The notes: a model not told the origin generated them from the sequence alone. A stretch of 46,675 nt of DNA from Nitrospira sp. (GCA_016788465.1 JAEURV010000004.1:1-46675); one strand, 5' to 3'. Positions 15,215 to 24,287 are shown, counted from the stretch's first letter. Translations and numbers: made by a program.

Positions 15215-17265
15215 TTCACCTTGGTGCCAGCGTCCACTTCTTCCTGGATAGTGAGCAGTCCGCGTACGTCCGTATCCCCCGCGGCCAATACCATGCCCTG
15301 CGATTCAATGCCCATGAGCTTGGCTGGTTTGAGATTGGCGACGATGACGATGGTCTTGCCAACAAGAGCATCCGGCTCATACTTCTTGCCGATGCCGGCC
15401 ACGATTTGACGTTGTTCGTCACCCAGTGACACCTGCAGCTTGATCAACTTCTCCGACTTCGGTACCCGCTCAGCTGACAGGATCTTCGCCGTCCGAAGCT
15501 GAACCTTCATGAATTCGTCGATAGTGATCTGTGGCGGCGTGGCTGGGGCAGGCATCGTAGATGCCGGTGTCGTCGGTTGTGGAGGTGCTGGTGTGTCACT
15601 CACGGGTTTGACTCCTTTTCCTGATAAATCGATCTTCCTTACGGCAACCTTTTCTTTTATGCCGCGACTGATGGAATCAGATGTGGCGAATTCAACACGG
15701 GGGAAAAGTGCGGCTGCTTTTCTCGTCTTCGTTCCGCTTTGCAGTTCACCCCATTTGACATTTGCCTTCAAGAGCGGAGAGTCGAAATCGACGGCGATCC
15801 CCAACTGATCGGCAATGCTTTTCGCCGTGTTCGGCATCATTGGGTAGAGGTAGAGGCTTAGGATTCGCAAGCATTCTGCGGCCGTGTATAAAACGGCACT
15901 GAGTTCCTCGCGTTTACTCTGGTCTTTTGCAAGGTTCCAGGGTTTGTGCTGGTCTATGAACGTATCCACATCGGAAACTCGGCTGGTGATATGGAGTAGT
16001 AGATTATTGAACTCAAAATCTTGAAAAGAATAAACGAGCTGATTTCCTAGGGTAAGAAGCGAGTTCCTTGCATGAACGAGAAGTGGGTAGTTTTCTTCAG
16101 CCAACTTACCGACAAGGTAGTTTTGGGGTACACTCGGAATCTTGCCTTCATAGCTCCGATCAATCATGGTTAGGGTGCGACTCAGAAGATTACCTATACC
16201 ATTAGCCAGGTCACTATTGACCCGTCGTATCATTGCGTGTTCCGAGAAATCTCCATCTTGTCCAAACGGCACTTCTCTCAATAAGAAGTAGCGGAAGGCA
16301 TCGACACCGTAGGTCTCGACGATCTTGTTCGGATCGATGACGTTGCCGCGGCTCTTCGACATTTTTTCTCCGTCGACGGTCCACCAGCCATGGGCAAAGA
16401 TGGTCTCGGGCAATGGTAAGTCCAGCGCCATCAGCATCGTGGACCAATAAACAGCGTGCGTTGTGAGGATGTCTTTCCCGACGAGATGCACGTTTGCCGG
16501 CCAGAATCGGTTGCTTGCTGGGTTTCCTCGTGGGAGGTATTCCAAGGCGGAGATGTAATTTACCAGCGCATCGAACCAGACATAGGTGACGTAGTTCGTA
16601 TCGAAGGGGAGTTCGATGCCCCAGGAAAGTCTGGATTTAGGTCTGGAGATCGAGAGGTCTCCGAGCGTTTGAGTTGTCAGAAAACCGAGGACTTCGTTCC
16701 GCCGCGATTCGGGCCGGATAAACCGGTCATGTTTCTTGATGTGCTCAATGAGGCGGTCCTGGTATTGCCCCATTTTAAAGAAGTAATTGTGTTCGCTGAG
16801 CTTCTCAACGGGGCGTTTGCAGTCCGGACACAGGCCGTCAGCCACATCCTTTTCCGTCCAGAATCGCTCATCGAATGTGCAATACCAGCCTGAGTAGTCG
16901 GCCTTATAAATCAGCTGTTTGCCGAAAAGCTCTTGAAGGTATTGCTGGACGACTTGCTTATGCTGAACATCGGTCGTTCTGATAAACGCGTCGTTAGAGA
17001 TGCTCAGCTTTCTCCAGAGATTCTCAAACTGCGGTGCCAATTTGTCGCAGTGCGCTTGCGGATCGATCCCCGCTTTGGCAGCAGCCTGTTGCACTTTCTG
17101 CCCATGCTCATCGAGCCCGGTGAGGAAAAAGACCTCGTGTCCGCGTAGTCGCCAGTAGCGCGCTAGGACGTCAGCCGCAACGGTGGTATAGGCATGCCCG
17201 ATATGTGGAACATCGTTGACGTAGTAAATCGGAGTGGTGATGTAGAACTTGTTCTCGTTCTTCAT
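15211..17265 (-). CDS. metG: Methionyl-tRNA synthetase
   Basis: A 684-residue class I synthetase that charges tRNA-Met. HIGH is at residues 21-24 and KMSKS at 301-305. An anticodon-binding helical domain covers about 350-510. After a Pro/Ala-rich linker (about 555-575) comes a C-terminal Trbp111/EMAP-like tRNA-binding OB domain (IDEFMKVQLRTAKILSAERV to the end), usual for dimeric bacterial MetRS. The zinc knuckle region shows C129 in GWYCTFDE and C146/C149 in LCPDC; the second Cys of the first pair is replaced, so metal binding may be altered. It lies in a run with tmk and holB upstream. Confidence 0.97.
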   Translation of the reverse strand: MKNENKFYITTPIYYVNDVPHIGHAYTTVAADVLARYWRLRGHEVFFLTGLDEHGQKVQQAAAKAGIDPQAHCDKLAPQFENLWRKLSISNDAFIRTTDVQHKQVVQQYLQELFGKQLIYKADYSGWYCTFDERFWTEKDVADGLCPDCKRPVEKLSEHNYFFKMGQYQDRLIEHIKKHDRFIRPESRRNEVLGFLTTQTLGDLSISRPKSRLSWGIELPFDTNYVTYVWFDALVNYISALEYLPRGNPASNRFWPANVHLVGKDILTTHAVYWSTMLMALDLPLPETIFAHGWWTVDGEKMSKSRGNVIDPNKIVETYGVDAFRYFLLREVPFGQDGDFSEHAMIRRVNSDLANGIGNLLSRTLTMIDRSYEGKIPSVPQNYLVGKLAEENYPLLVHARNSLLTLGNQLVYSFQDFEFNNLLLHITSRVSDVDTFIDQHKPWNLAKDQSKREELSAVLYTAAECLRILSLYLYPMMPNTAKSIADQLGIAVDFDSPLLKANVKWGELQSGTKTRKAAALFPRVEFATSDSISRGIKEKVAVRKIDLSGKGVKPVSDTPAPPQPTTPASTMPAPATPPQITIDEFMKVQLRTAKILSAERVPKSEKLIKLQVSLGDEQRQIVAGIGKKYEPDALVGKTIVIVANLKPAKLMGIESQGMVLAAGDTDVRGLLTIQEEVDAGTKVK

Positions 17266-17301
17266 GACGGCGGCAAGATATCAGGTTGGCGGGGTGTTTG
17301 A

Positions 17302-18330
17302 CTAGGCTGAGGCTCCGGCTGGGGTAAGCCCAAGTGCGTCGCGCAGGCGAAGGAACGTTGTCTCCAACGCCAACTGGACGTTTAAGTGTCGAGTGGCTTG
17401 CTGCGCGTGTTTCTCGATGTCGTTCAACAGGCTGAGGAGAAGGTCAACATCCGCTCGTTCGGCGTATCGTTGCAATTCGGCAAGTTGATTGAGATGAAGG
17501 ATTTGATCCCGATTTCCCCCCACGATGACGATGACCAGGTCTCGGATCCATCTCGTGAGCCAGCTCAGCGTGTCCTCTCCTCGATCGGACTTGGCTAAAC
17601 TTTCCGATGCCGAAAGAATAGTGCTGCCGGAGACGAGTGATTCCGGTTTAATGAATGCCAGACATTCCTGTTGTCGGGCGCGAACGGCTGCCACATCCGT
17701 TGTGAGCGCCTCCCCAATACGGCCGTCGGTCAGTAACGCCAGGAGTCGAGCGTCATCGGGCGGAAGTTCTCGCTTGAGAATCAGTGCCGCCTCTACCTGT
17801 GTCCGTGCCGGTGAGGTGAAGCGAAGCCCTTGGCAGCGCGATCGAATCGTGATCGGAAGCGCATGGAGCCGGCTTGTGACCAGGATGAAGAGACTGTGAC
17901 CTGGCGGTTCCTCTAAAGTCTTGAGCAGCGCGTTGGCTGCCCCGATGGTCATTCGATCCGCGTCGTCAATGAGGCAGATCTTTCGTTCGCCGATGAGGGG
18001 GCGATAGACGAACTGCTGCTCAAGCTCTCGGATCTGCTCAATCTTGATTTGGGGTGTTGCCGCTTCTGCGTCGGGTTCGATGATGAAATAATCGGGATGC
18101 GTCCGAGCCGCAATCTGCAAGCACGAGCGGCAACGGCCGCAACTGTCTGGAGATTCGGTGAGCACCGGGTGATCACAATTCAAGAGCTGCGCCAGCCTCA
18201 CGGCAGTCATACATTTGCCAATGTGGGCGTCCCCGTGGAACAGATACGCATGCGCGAGTCTCTTATTCGAGAGACTGGCCTGCAGGAGGGAGATTGATTG
18301 CTCGTGGCCTGTGATATCTGTAAACGGCAT
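17302..18330 (-). CDS. holB: DNA polymerase III clamp loader subunit delta'
   Basis: A 342-residue AAA+ family protein. It opens with FTDITGHEQSISLLQASLSNKRLAHAYLFHG, the normal start of HolB/DnaX-like proteins. The Walker A-like GDAHIGKC lacks the Ser/Thr after Lys, so nucleotide binding may be weak, as is typical of delta' subunits. A zinc-binding module (CDHP...CGRCRSC, four Cys) follows, then a Walker B-like LIDDAD and the sensor motif SRCQ. The C-terminal helical domain joins the clamp-loader collar. It starts 6 bp after tmk, a common bacterial pairing, and metG follows after 36 bp. Confidence 0.93.
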   Translation of the reverse strand: MPFTDITGHEQSISLLQASLSNKRLAHAYLFHGDAHIGKCMTAVRLAQLLNCDHPVLTESPDSCGRCRSCLQIAARTHPDYFIIEPDAEAATPQIKIEQIRELEQQFVYRPLIGERKICLIDDADRMTIGAANALLKTLEEPPGHSLFILVTSRLHALPITIRSRCQGLRFTSPARTQVEAALILKRELPPDDARLLALLTDGRIGEALTTDVAAVRARQQECLAFIKPESLVSGSTILSASESLAKSDRGEDTLSWLTRWIRDLVIVIVGGNRDQILHLNQLAELQRYAERADVDLLLSLLNDIEKHAQQATRHLNVQLALETTFLRLRDALGLTPAGASA

Positions 18331-18336
18331 CGGTTA

Positions 18337-19008
18337 TCATTGCCGCGGCTGTAGGATGCGGCGAGTGTTGAGCCAACGGGTGATGAATGCCGCCACGTTC
18401 TGTTGGACGGACTCTAGAGAAAGCGAGGCATCAAAGACAATCATACGCCGAGGTTCCTTCTGGGCTAACGTCCGAAACCCGACTCGTACCTTCTCGTGGA
18501 ATTGCGTTGTTTCTCGATCGAGGCGATTCTGGGAAGCGCGTTGGCCGCGTCGTCGGGTCAGTCCGATGCGGACCGGTACGTCGAACAGCAGGGTCAGATG
18601 TGGAACAAGTCTCCCGGTTGCCCACTTGTTCATGGCGCGCAAGGTCCTGAGGTCCAATCCCCGTCCATACCCTTGATAGGCCATCGTCGAGTCCGAGAAG
18701 CGGTCACAGACGACGATCATTCCCTGTTGGAGTGCGGGCTTAATTACATGATCGACATGTTGGCGTCTGGCCGCAAGGATCAGCCAGGCCTCGGTTTCCG
18801 GAGCGATGGCTTCTGCGGAATGGTCAAGAAGGAGACTGCGTAATCGCTCGGCAAGAAGTGTCCCACCCGGCTCTCGGGTATGGAGGACGTGCCGGCCTTG
18901 AGCAATGAGCCACTCACAAAGTCTGCGGGCCTGCGTCGTTTTTCCGCTTCCTTCGCCGCCTTCCAGTGTGATGAAAATACCGGATGGTTTGTGTGTGTCA
19001 GGCCTCAT
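18337..19008 (-). CDS. tmk: Thymidylate kinase
   Basis: A 223-residue kinase that converts dTMP to dTDP. The P-loop is EGGEGSGKTT near residues 16-25, the DR(F/Y) motif appears as CDRFSDSTMAYQGYGRG, and HTREPGGT matches the substrate-binding DRE/REPGG region. The lid carries RRRGQRASQNRLDRE. Length is normal. It is the first gene of the minus-strand run tmk-holB-metG-secreted protein(-CDF). Confidence 0.96.
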   Translation of the reverse strand: MRPDTHKPSGIFITLEGGEGSGKTTQARRLCEWLIAQGRHVLHTREPGGTLLAERLRSLLLDHSAEAIAPETEAWLILAARRQHVDHVIKPALQQGMIVVCDRFSDSTMAYQGYGRGLDLRTLRAMNKWATGRLVPHLTLLFDVPVRIGLTRRRGQRASQNRLDRETTQFHEKVRVGFRTLAQKEPRRMIVFDASLSLESVQQNVAAFITRWLNTRRILQPRQ

Positions 19009-19136
19009 CGATTCTTTTCTTTGTCTGTGCTTTTGAAACGGATCCTAAGTCAGGTTGCGGCGAATAGCAAGGTGGAATCTATTCAGGGATCCTTCTCGTT
19101 TGCGCGCATAACTCATTGAAATTAACAAGAAAACGC

Positions 19137-19166
19137 TTGCGACGTTTGTTCGGTACTCTGTAAGAT
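19137..19166 (+). promoter_or_regulatory. Candidate sigma-70 promoter for the DUF502 gene
   Basis: TTGCGA at 19137-19142 and TAAGAT at 19161-19166 are 18 bases apart, in the gap between the divergent tmk and DUF502 genes. AGAGGTAGG further down serves as ribosome site. Confidence 0.45.
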
Positions 19167-19209
19167 GAATCACGGATCGTTCTCCTAGTCAGAGGTAGGT
19201 TCGTTTTTT

Positions 19210-19875
19210 ATGCTTAAGACTGCCTTGAGGCGTTATTTTCTGACCGGACTCCTGCTCGTCACCCCTATTTGGGGCACGATTCTCGTTCTGAAAACCCTGT
19301 TTGTGGCACTGGACGGTATCTTGGGCGATGCGATGGCTGAGCTGGTGCCTGATCACTATATTCCCGGGCTGGGGATCGTGACGTTGGTATTACTGATTTT
19401 CCTGGTCGGGTTGTTTGCGGCCAACTTCATCGGGCGCCAGATCGTCAGTCACTGGGAAGACTGGCTCAACCGGTTGCCCCTTGTCCGCGGAATTTATTCG
19501 ACCTTGAAATCGATGATGGATATTCTCTCCTTTTCGGAGCGAGGGTCCTATCGACGTGTGGTCTTGATCCAGTTTCCGAAGAATGGTCATTATTGTTTCG
19601 CCTTCGTGACCGGCATGACGAAAGGTGAGACAACGGCTTTGGGGCAAGATACTCTGATTCATGTCTATGTCCCGACCTCCCCCAATCCTACGTCGGGCTA
19701 TTTTCTGCTCGTGCCTGAGCGGGAGGTCACCTCGGTTGATATCAGTATTGAAGAGGCGATGAAGCTGATTGTATCAGGAGGGTTATACACGCCGTCCGGT
19801 GCAATGGCCTCAGCGTTGGCGGAAGCCAAGTGGAGCCAGATCAAACAGCCGGATGCTGGCGTGCCGATCGGATAA
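19210..19875 (+). CDS. DUF502 family membrane protein
   Basis: A 221-residue protein with two membrane helices near residues 8-32 and 50-77, then a soluble domain. The DUF502 pattern is clear: YFLTGLLLVTPIWGTILVL, the LPLVRGIYSTLKSMMDILSF stretch, VVLIQFPKNGHYCFAFVTG, and VPTSPNPTSGYFLLVPEREV. The family is widespread and of unknown role, though often placed near envelope or translation genes. Here it precedes glmU by 35 bp, so co-transcription is likely. Confidence 0.9.
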   Translation: MLKTALRRYFLTGLLLVTPIWGTILVLKTLFVALDGILGDAMAELVPDHYIPGLGIVTLVLLIFLVGLFAANFIGRQIVSHWEDWLNRLPLVRGIYSTLKSMMDILSFSERGSYRRVVLIQFPKNGHYCFAFVTGMTKGETTALGQDTLIHVYVPTSPNPTSGYFLLVPEREVTSVDISIEEAMKLIVSGGLYTPSGAMASALAEAKWSQIKQPDAGVPIG

Positions 19876-19910
19876 ACCAAGCGTGCCATGGTTCTATTGA
19901 GGAAGTTCTC

Positions 19911-21545
19911 ATGATCAGGAGTACTCAGCCCATGACGTCAATAGCTGATCAACCGGCAATGCGTTCGCCTATTTCCGGCCTGGGAGTGATTGTGATGGCG
20001 GCTGGGTTGGGCAAGCGGATGAAGTCCAACCATGTCAAAGTGCTGCATCAGGTCGCGGGGCAGCCGATGGTGCTGTACGCTGTCGACGTGGCGCTTCGTG
20101 TGGGAGGTCACCGTATTGCGGTCGTCGTTGGCCATCAGGCTGAGAAGGTCCGGCAGGTCATTGAAGCGGGGATCACAGGCAAGCCGGGAGCGCACGTGGT
20201 GGGTATCGTCGAACAGACGCAACAACTTGGGACCGGCCATGCCGTCATGCAAAGCCGTTCCGTGTTTTCTCATGATGGTGAAGTGCGTCCGGAACATTAT
20301 CTTATTCTGAACGGTGATACGCCCTTACTGCAGGAATCTACCGTGCGAGAGCTCCTGACTATTCATCAACGAGAAGGGGCGACCGTCACCATTCTGACGG
20401 CGATCCTGGATGATCCGAGCGGCTATGGACGGGTGATTCGTCGTGATATGAGCCAGGGGGATCAGGTGAATCCGTCCTCGGATGTGTTGAAGATTGTCGA
20501 AGATCGAGATGCCACGTCGGCCGAGCGTGCGAGCAAGGAAATCAATGTGGGTACGTACGTGGTGTCCGGAGCATTTCTCTTTGACGCGCTTGATAAGCTG
20601 GAGCCTGACAATGCGCAGGGTGAATACTACCTGACCGATATCGTGCGAATGGCGGTCGCGCAAGGGCAGCGCGTGGCTGCCGTGATGCTTCAGAATCCCG
20701 ATGAAGGTTTGGGAGTCAACACGAGGCAGCAGCTGGCGGAGGCAGAACAGGTTGTCCGACAGCAGATTCGTGAACGCTGGCTTGATGCCGGTGTGACGAT
20801 GCGCGATCCAGGTTCGGTATGGATCGATGCAGGCGTCACCATCGGCAAGGATACGGTTCTGTATCCAAACGTCAGCCTTGAGGGGAAAACAGATATTGGT
20901 GAAGGGGCGATGATCAGATCCGGGGTTCGTATTACCGATTGCACGATCGGAGACAATGTGGAGATCCTTGATCACTGCGTGTTGCGCGAATCGCGGGTTG
21001 AGGCAGAAGCACATCTCGGGCCGTTTGCGCATCTGAGACCTGGTGCGATCATGCGGCGCAAAGCTAAGATTGGGAACTTTGTTGAGATGAAGAAGGCCGA
21101 ACTTGGTGAGGGATCGAAGGCGAATCACCTCACGTATCTGGGTGATGCGCGAATTGGGAAGGGTGTCAATATAGGAGCTGGAACGATCACTGTCAATTAT
21201 GACGGTGTGAACAAACATCAGACCGTAATCGAAAATCATGTGTCTGTGGGGAGCGATACCCAGCTTGTCGCGCCGGTCACGATCGGGGAGGGCGCAGTGA
21301 TTGCGGCAGGAACGACGGTAACCCAGAATGTGCCGGCTGATTCGTTAGCGATTGCGCGGGTCCCTCAAGCCAATCGGATTGGGTGGGCAGCCAAACGACG
21401 GGCCCTGGTGGAAAGGTCTATATCCGGCGTCAGTTCAGTGAAGATCCCTGCTAAACCTGTAACGGCAAAGACACAAAAGGCTTCGGCGAAGGCAAAGAGA
21501 CAGAATCCTAGGCGGTCATCGAGTGGCCGTATTGTGAAGCGATAA
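19911..21545 (+). CDS. glmU: Bifunctional UDP-GlcNAc pyrophosphorylase / GlcN-1-P acetyltransferase
   Basis: A 544-residue enzyme that acetylates glucosamine-1-phosphate and then uridylates it to give UDP-GlcNAc. The N-terminal nucleotidyltransferase has VIVMAAGLGKRMKSNHVKVL; the C-terminal half is a left-handed beta-helix of hexapeptide repeats (for example IDAGVTIGKDTVLYPNVSL), with GNFVEMKKAELGEGSKANHLTYLGDARIG and GAGTITVNYDG, which bind CoA and substrate. ATG 19911 has GAGGAAG upstream. Compared with the usual 450-460 residues it has about 25 extra at the start and a basic tail of about 40 (TAKTQKASAKAKRQNPRRSS) at the end. It is paired with glmS 44 bp downstream. Confidence 0.96.
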   Translation: MIRSTQPMTSIADQPAMRSPISGLGVIVMAAGLGKRMKSNHVKVLHQVAGQPMVLYAVDVALRVGGHRIAVVVGHQAEKVRQVIEAGITGKPGAHVVGIVEQTQQLGTGHAVMQSRSVFSHDGEVRPEHYLILNGDTPLLQESTVRELLTIHQREGATVTILTAILDDPSGYGRVIRRDMSQGDQVNPSSDVLKIVEDRDATSAERASKEINVGTYVVSGAFLFDALDKLEPDNAQGEYYLTDIVRMAVAQGQRVAAVMLQNPDEGLGVNTRQQLAEAEQVVRQQIRERWLDAGVTMRDPGSVWIDAGVTIGKDTVLYPNVSLEGKTDIGEGAMIRSGVRITDCTIGDNVEILDHCVLRESRVEAEAHLGPFAHLRPGAIMRRKAKIGNFVEMKKAELGEGSKANHLTYLGDARIGKGVNIGAGTITVNYDGVNKHQTVIENHVSVGSDTQLVAPVTIGEGAVIAAGTTVTQNVPADSLAIARVPQANRIGWAAKRRALVERSISGVSSVKIPAKPVTAKTQKASAKAKRQNPRRSSSGRIVKR

Positions 21546-21589
21546 CGGCGCGCGCAGTTGTCTATCAACCATTAAGCCGAGGTATTACC

Positions 21590-23419
21590 ATGTGTGGAAT
21601 TATTGGATATGTCGGCAACCAGGAAGCGGTGCCGATTCTTATTGGCGGATTGTCGAAGTTGGAATACCGCGGTTACGATTCATCGGGCGTGGCCGTTTTA
21701 CAGGGAGAGAAAATTGCCGTCAAGCGGAGTGTGGGGAAGTTAGTGAATCTTGAGAATGCGCTCAAAGCCAATGGGCTCACGGGAACGGTGGGAATCGGCC
21801 ATACCCGGTGGGCGACGCATGGCAAGCCTTCGGAACAAAATGCCCATCCGCACCGGTCAAAAGGGTGTGTACTGGTACATAACGGGATTATCGAAAACTA
21901 TCAGCAGTTGAAGCAGCAGCTTGAGAAGGACGGCTATAAGTTTGCCTCGGAGACCGATACGGAGGTCGTCGCCCATTTGATTGATAAGTATCTTCAAAAA
22001 GGCAACAAACTGGCCGATGCGGTGCGTTTGGCCACAAAGGACGTGAAAGGTAGTTATGCACTGGCGGTGATGTCGGAGCGAGAGCCGGGGACGTTGATTG
22101 CTGCGCGGTCAGGCTGTCCGCTGGTCGTCGGTCGGACCGCGCATGCGTCCTATATCGCCTCCGATGTCATGGCCATGCTGGCGCATACACGGGAGGTGAC
22201 CTACCTAGAAGAAGGGGACGTGGCCGTCGTAACCCAAAACGATGTGCAACTGACCGATTCCGATGGTCAGCCTGTTTCACGAAAGGCGTCGAAGATCACA
22301 TGGGATGCGTCAGCAGCGGAGAAGAGTGGCTATCCCCACTTCATGCTGAAAGAGATTCATGAACAGCCCCAGACCATTCTGGATACCATGCGAGGGCGAT
22401 ACTCGTATGAGACCGGAGAGGCGGATCTCCCGGACATTGGGTTGACGCCGAAAGAATTCGCCTCCTTGGAGCGGATCTGGATCGTGGCTTGTGGGACATC
22501 CTGGCATGCGGGTCAGGTTGGGAAGTATCTCTTTGAGGAGATGGTCCGGACTCCGGTTCAGGTGGATATTGGCAGCGAGTTTCGTTATCGTGACCCGCTT
22601 GTCGGCAAGAAGGATTTGTTTATTACGATCTCCCAATCCGGCGAGACAGCTGATACGCTTGCCGCTGCACGAGAGGCCAAGGCCAAGGGAGCGCGGGTCG
22701 TTTCCATTGTGAACGTGGTCGGGAGCACGTTGGCCCGTGAGTCCGATGGGGTCCTGTATACCCATTGCGGACCTGAGATTGGAGTGGCTTCGACAAAGGC
22801 CTTTACGGCGCAGCTCACGGCGCTCTATCTCCTGGCCTTGCATTTTGCGCGAGTTCGTAATGTGATGAAGGTTGCAGATGGTCAAGCCTGGCTTGATCGG
22901 CTGGTACGGTTACCGGTCCTGGTCGAAAGTGTTCTGCAGAGAGAGGCTGAAATCGTGGCGATCGCCAAACGCTTCTACAAAAAACGGAACTTTCTGTTCT
23001 TGGGACGCGGGATCAATTATCCGATTGCGCTGGAGGGCTCGCTGAAACTTAAGGAAATTTCCTACATCCATGCGGAAGGCTATGCGGCAGGAGAAATGAA
23101 ACATGGCCCGATTGCATTGATCGACAAAGATATGCCGGTTGTGGTGTTGGTGCCTCGAGATCGACTCTATGATAAGACAGTCAGTAATCTCATGGAGGTG
23201 AAGGCGCGACATGCCCCCGTGATTGCATTCGTGGCTGAAGGAGAACGAGAACTCGGTAAGATCGCGGATGCGGTGTTCACAGTGCCGGATACCCATGCAT
23301 TGATCTCTCCGATGTTGTTTACCATTCCGCTTCAGCTCCTGGCGTACCACATTGCCGTATTGCGGGGTGCGGATGTGGATCAGCCAAGGAACCTCGCAAA
23401 AAGTGTTACGGTAGAATAA
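21590..23419 (+). CDS. glmS: Glutamine-fructose-6-phosphate aminotransferase
   Basis: A 609-residue enzyme that makes glucosamine-6-phosphate from fructose-6-phosphate and glutamine, the first step toward UDP-GlcNAc. The catalytic Cys is the second codon (MCGIIGYVGN), as expected for an N-terminal nucleophile glutaminase; RGYDSSG, HTRWATHG and NGIIENY follow. Two SIS domains bind the sugar phosphate (CGTSWHAG, ISQSGETADT, KEISYIHAEGYAAGEMKHGP). The C-terminus DQPRNLAKSVTVE is the family's standard end. It is the next gene after glmU. No glmS ribozyme-like leader is visible in the 44-bp gap. Confidence 0.97.
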   Translation: MCGIIGYVGNQEAVPILIGGLSKLEYRGYDSSGVAVLQGEKIAVKRSVGKLVNLENALKANGLTGTVGIGHTRWATHGKPSEQNAHPHRSKGCVLVHNGIIENYQQLKQQLEKDGYKFASETDTEVVAHLIDKYLQKGNKLADAVRLATKDVKGSYALAVMSEREPGTLIAARSGCPLVVGRTAHASYIASDVMAMLAHTREVTYLEEGDVAVVTQNDVQLTDSDGQPVSRKASKITWDASAAEKSGYPHFMLKEIHEQPQTILDTMRGRYSYETGEADLPDIGLTPKEFASLERIWIVACGTSWHAGQVGKYLFEEMVRTPVQVDIGSEFRYRDPLVGKKDLFITISQSGETADTLAAAREAKAKGARVVSIVNVVGSTLARESDGVLYTHCGPEIGVASTKAFTAQLTALYLLALHFARVRNVMKVADGQAWLDRLVRLPVLVESVLQREAEIVAIAKRFYKKRNFLFLGRGINYPIALEGSLKLKEISYIHAEGYAAGEMKHGPIALIDKDMPVVVLVPRDRLYDKTVSNLMEVKARHAPVIAFVAEGERELGKIADAVFTVPDTHALISPMLFTIPLQLLAYHIAVLRGADVDQPRNLAKSVTVE

Positions 23420-23545
23420 CCGGATGTTGAAAATGGCTTCCAGCAGCGTTCTCGGTCGTCCCTCTCCCTGCGAGGTACCTCAGACGGTACCCCTCAGTCG
23501 CGGGACTTCCTGCGGCCTTGTTGGAAGACCATTTTGAACATCCGG
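23420..23545. repeat. Palindromic intergenic repeat element, copy 2
   Basis: Arms 23420-23444 and 23520-23545 are inverted copies of each other (CCGGATGTTGAAAATGG against CCGGATGTTCAAAATGG, then CTTCCA in both). The core starts CCAGCAGCGTTCTCGG and ends GCGGCCTTGTTGGA, matching copy 1 at 2889-3094. A smaller palindrome around GAGGTACC...GGTACCCCTC lies in the centre. It sits between glmS and gatC, both on the plus strand, so transcripts reading through would carry a long hairpin that could end or weaken transcription. Confidence 0.8.
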
Positions 23546-23566
23546 TGAAGAGAAAGCAAAGAACAG

Positions 23567-23860
23567 ATGGAGATCACGCAGCAGGATGTTGAGAAAGTGG
23601 CACAATTGGCGCGATTGACGCTGACAGCTTCGGAGAAGGAGACGTTTGCGAGGCAGTTGAGTCAGATCCTTTCGCATGTTGCTCAGTTGAATCAATACGA
23701 CACGACCGGTATTGAGCCGACCACAACTGTGATGGGGCAAGTAAACGTTTTTCGAGAAGATCTTGTGCGCCCCTCTCTTCCACAGGAGAAAGCGTTAGCC
23801 AATGCACCGGAACGTGAATCGGATGGGTTTGTTGTCCCTAAAATCATAGAGGAGCGTTGA
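23567..23860 (+). CDS. gatC: Aspartyl/glutamyl-tRNA amidotransferase subunit C
   Basis: A 97-residue protein, the standard size of GatC, the small belt-like subunit that stabilises the GatA-GatB complex. Recognisable parts are the N-terminal ITQQDVEKVAQLARL helix, LSQILSHVAQLNQYDTTGIEPT and the C-terminal RESDGFVVPKIIE. GatCAB converts Glu-tRNA-Gln (and Asp-tRNA-Asn) to the amidated form. The gene follows repeat copy 2 and is separated from gatA by panD. Confidence 0.95.
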   Translation: MEITQQDVEKVAQLARLTLTASEKETFARQLSQILSHVAQLNQYDTTGIEPTTTVMGQVNVFREDLVRPSLPQEKALANAPERESDGFVVPKIIEER

Positions 23861-23877
23861 CTGTCGATGACCAACTC

Positions 23878-23896
23878 ATCCGGAATCATTCCGGAT
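23878..23896 (+). repeat. Perfect 8-bp hairpin between gatC and panD
   Basis: ATCCGGAA, loop TCA, TTCCGGAT. No run of T follows, so it is not a standard intrinsic terminator. It could stabilise or process the transcript between gatC and panD. Confidence 0.55.
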
Positions 23897-23930
23897 AAGA
23901 TATGACGATTGATGGAAGACGAGGCAATAC

Positions 23931-24287
23931 ATGTTTCGACAAATGTTACGTTCAAAGATTCATCGTGCGACAGTGACTGGAGCCCACCTTGAGTACGAGG
24001 GAAGTCTGACGATAGACCAAGACTTAATGGAGGCCGCGGGTATTCTCCCGTATGAGGCCATTGTCTGCTCGAATCTGAATAACGGCGAGCGATTCATGAC
24101 CTATGCCATCAACGGGGCACGAGGAAAGGGAGAAATCATTTTGAACGGACCCACAGCGAGGAAAGCGGCAGTTGGGGATCAGATCATTATCTTTTGTTAT
24201 GAGTATTATGGTGAGGAAGAAATCAAGAAACACGTGCCCAAGATTGTGCGCGTGAATGAGAAGAATCGAATTGTGACGGTGAGCTAG
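23931..24287 (+). CDS. panD: Aspartate 1-decarboxylase
   Basis: A 118-residue pyruvoyl enzyme that decarboxylates aspartate to beta-alanine for pantothenate and CoA synthesis. The self-cleavage site is G24-S25 in YEGSLTID; K9 (RSKIHRATVT) and Y58 (FMTYAING) are in their usual active-site places, as is NGPTARKAAVGDQIIIFCY. The family is normally found with panC or panB; here it lies between gatC and gatA, 70 bp after gatC and 72 bp before gatA, on the same strand. Confidence 0.96.
   Translation: MFRQMLRSKIHRATVTGAHLEYEGSLTIDQDLMEAAGILPYEAIVCSNLNNGERFMTYAINGARGKGEIILNGPTARKAAVGDQIIIFCYEYYGEEEIKKHVPKIVRVNEKNRIVTVS

Noticed and set aside
21546-21589. glmS ribozyme or riboswitch in the glmU-glmS gap
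   Set aside because: The gap is 44 bp, too short for a glmS ribozyme.
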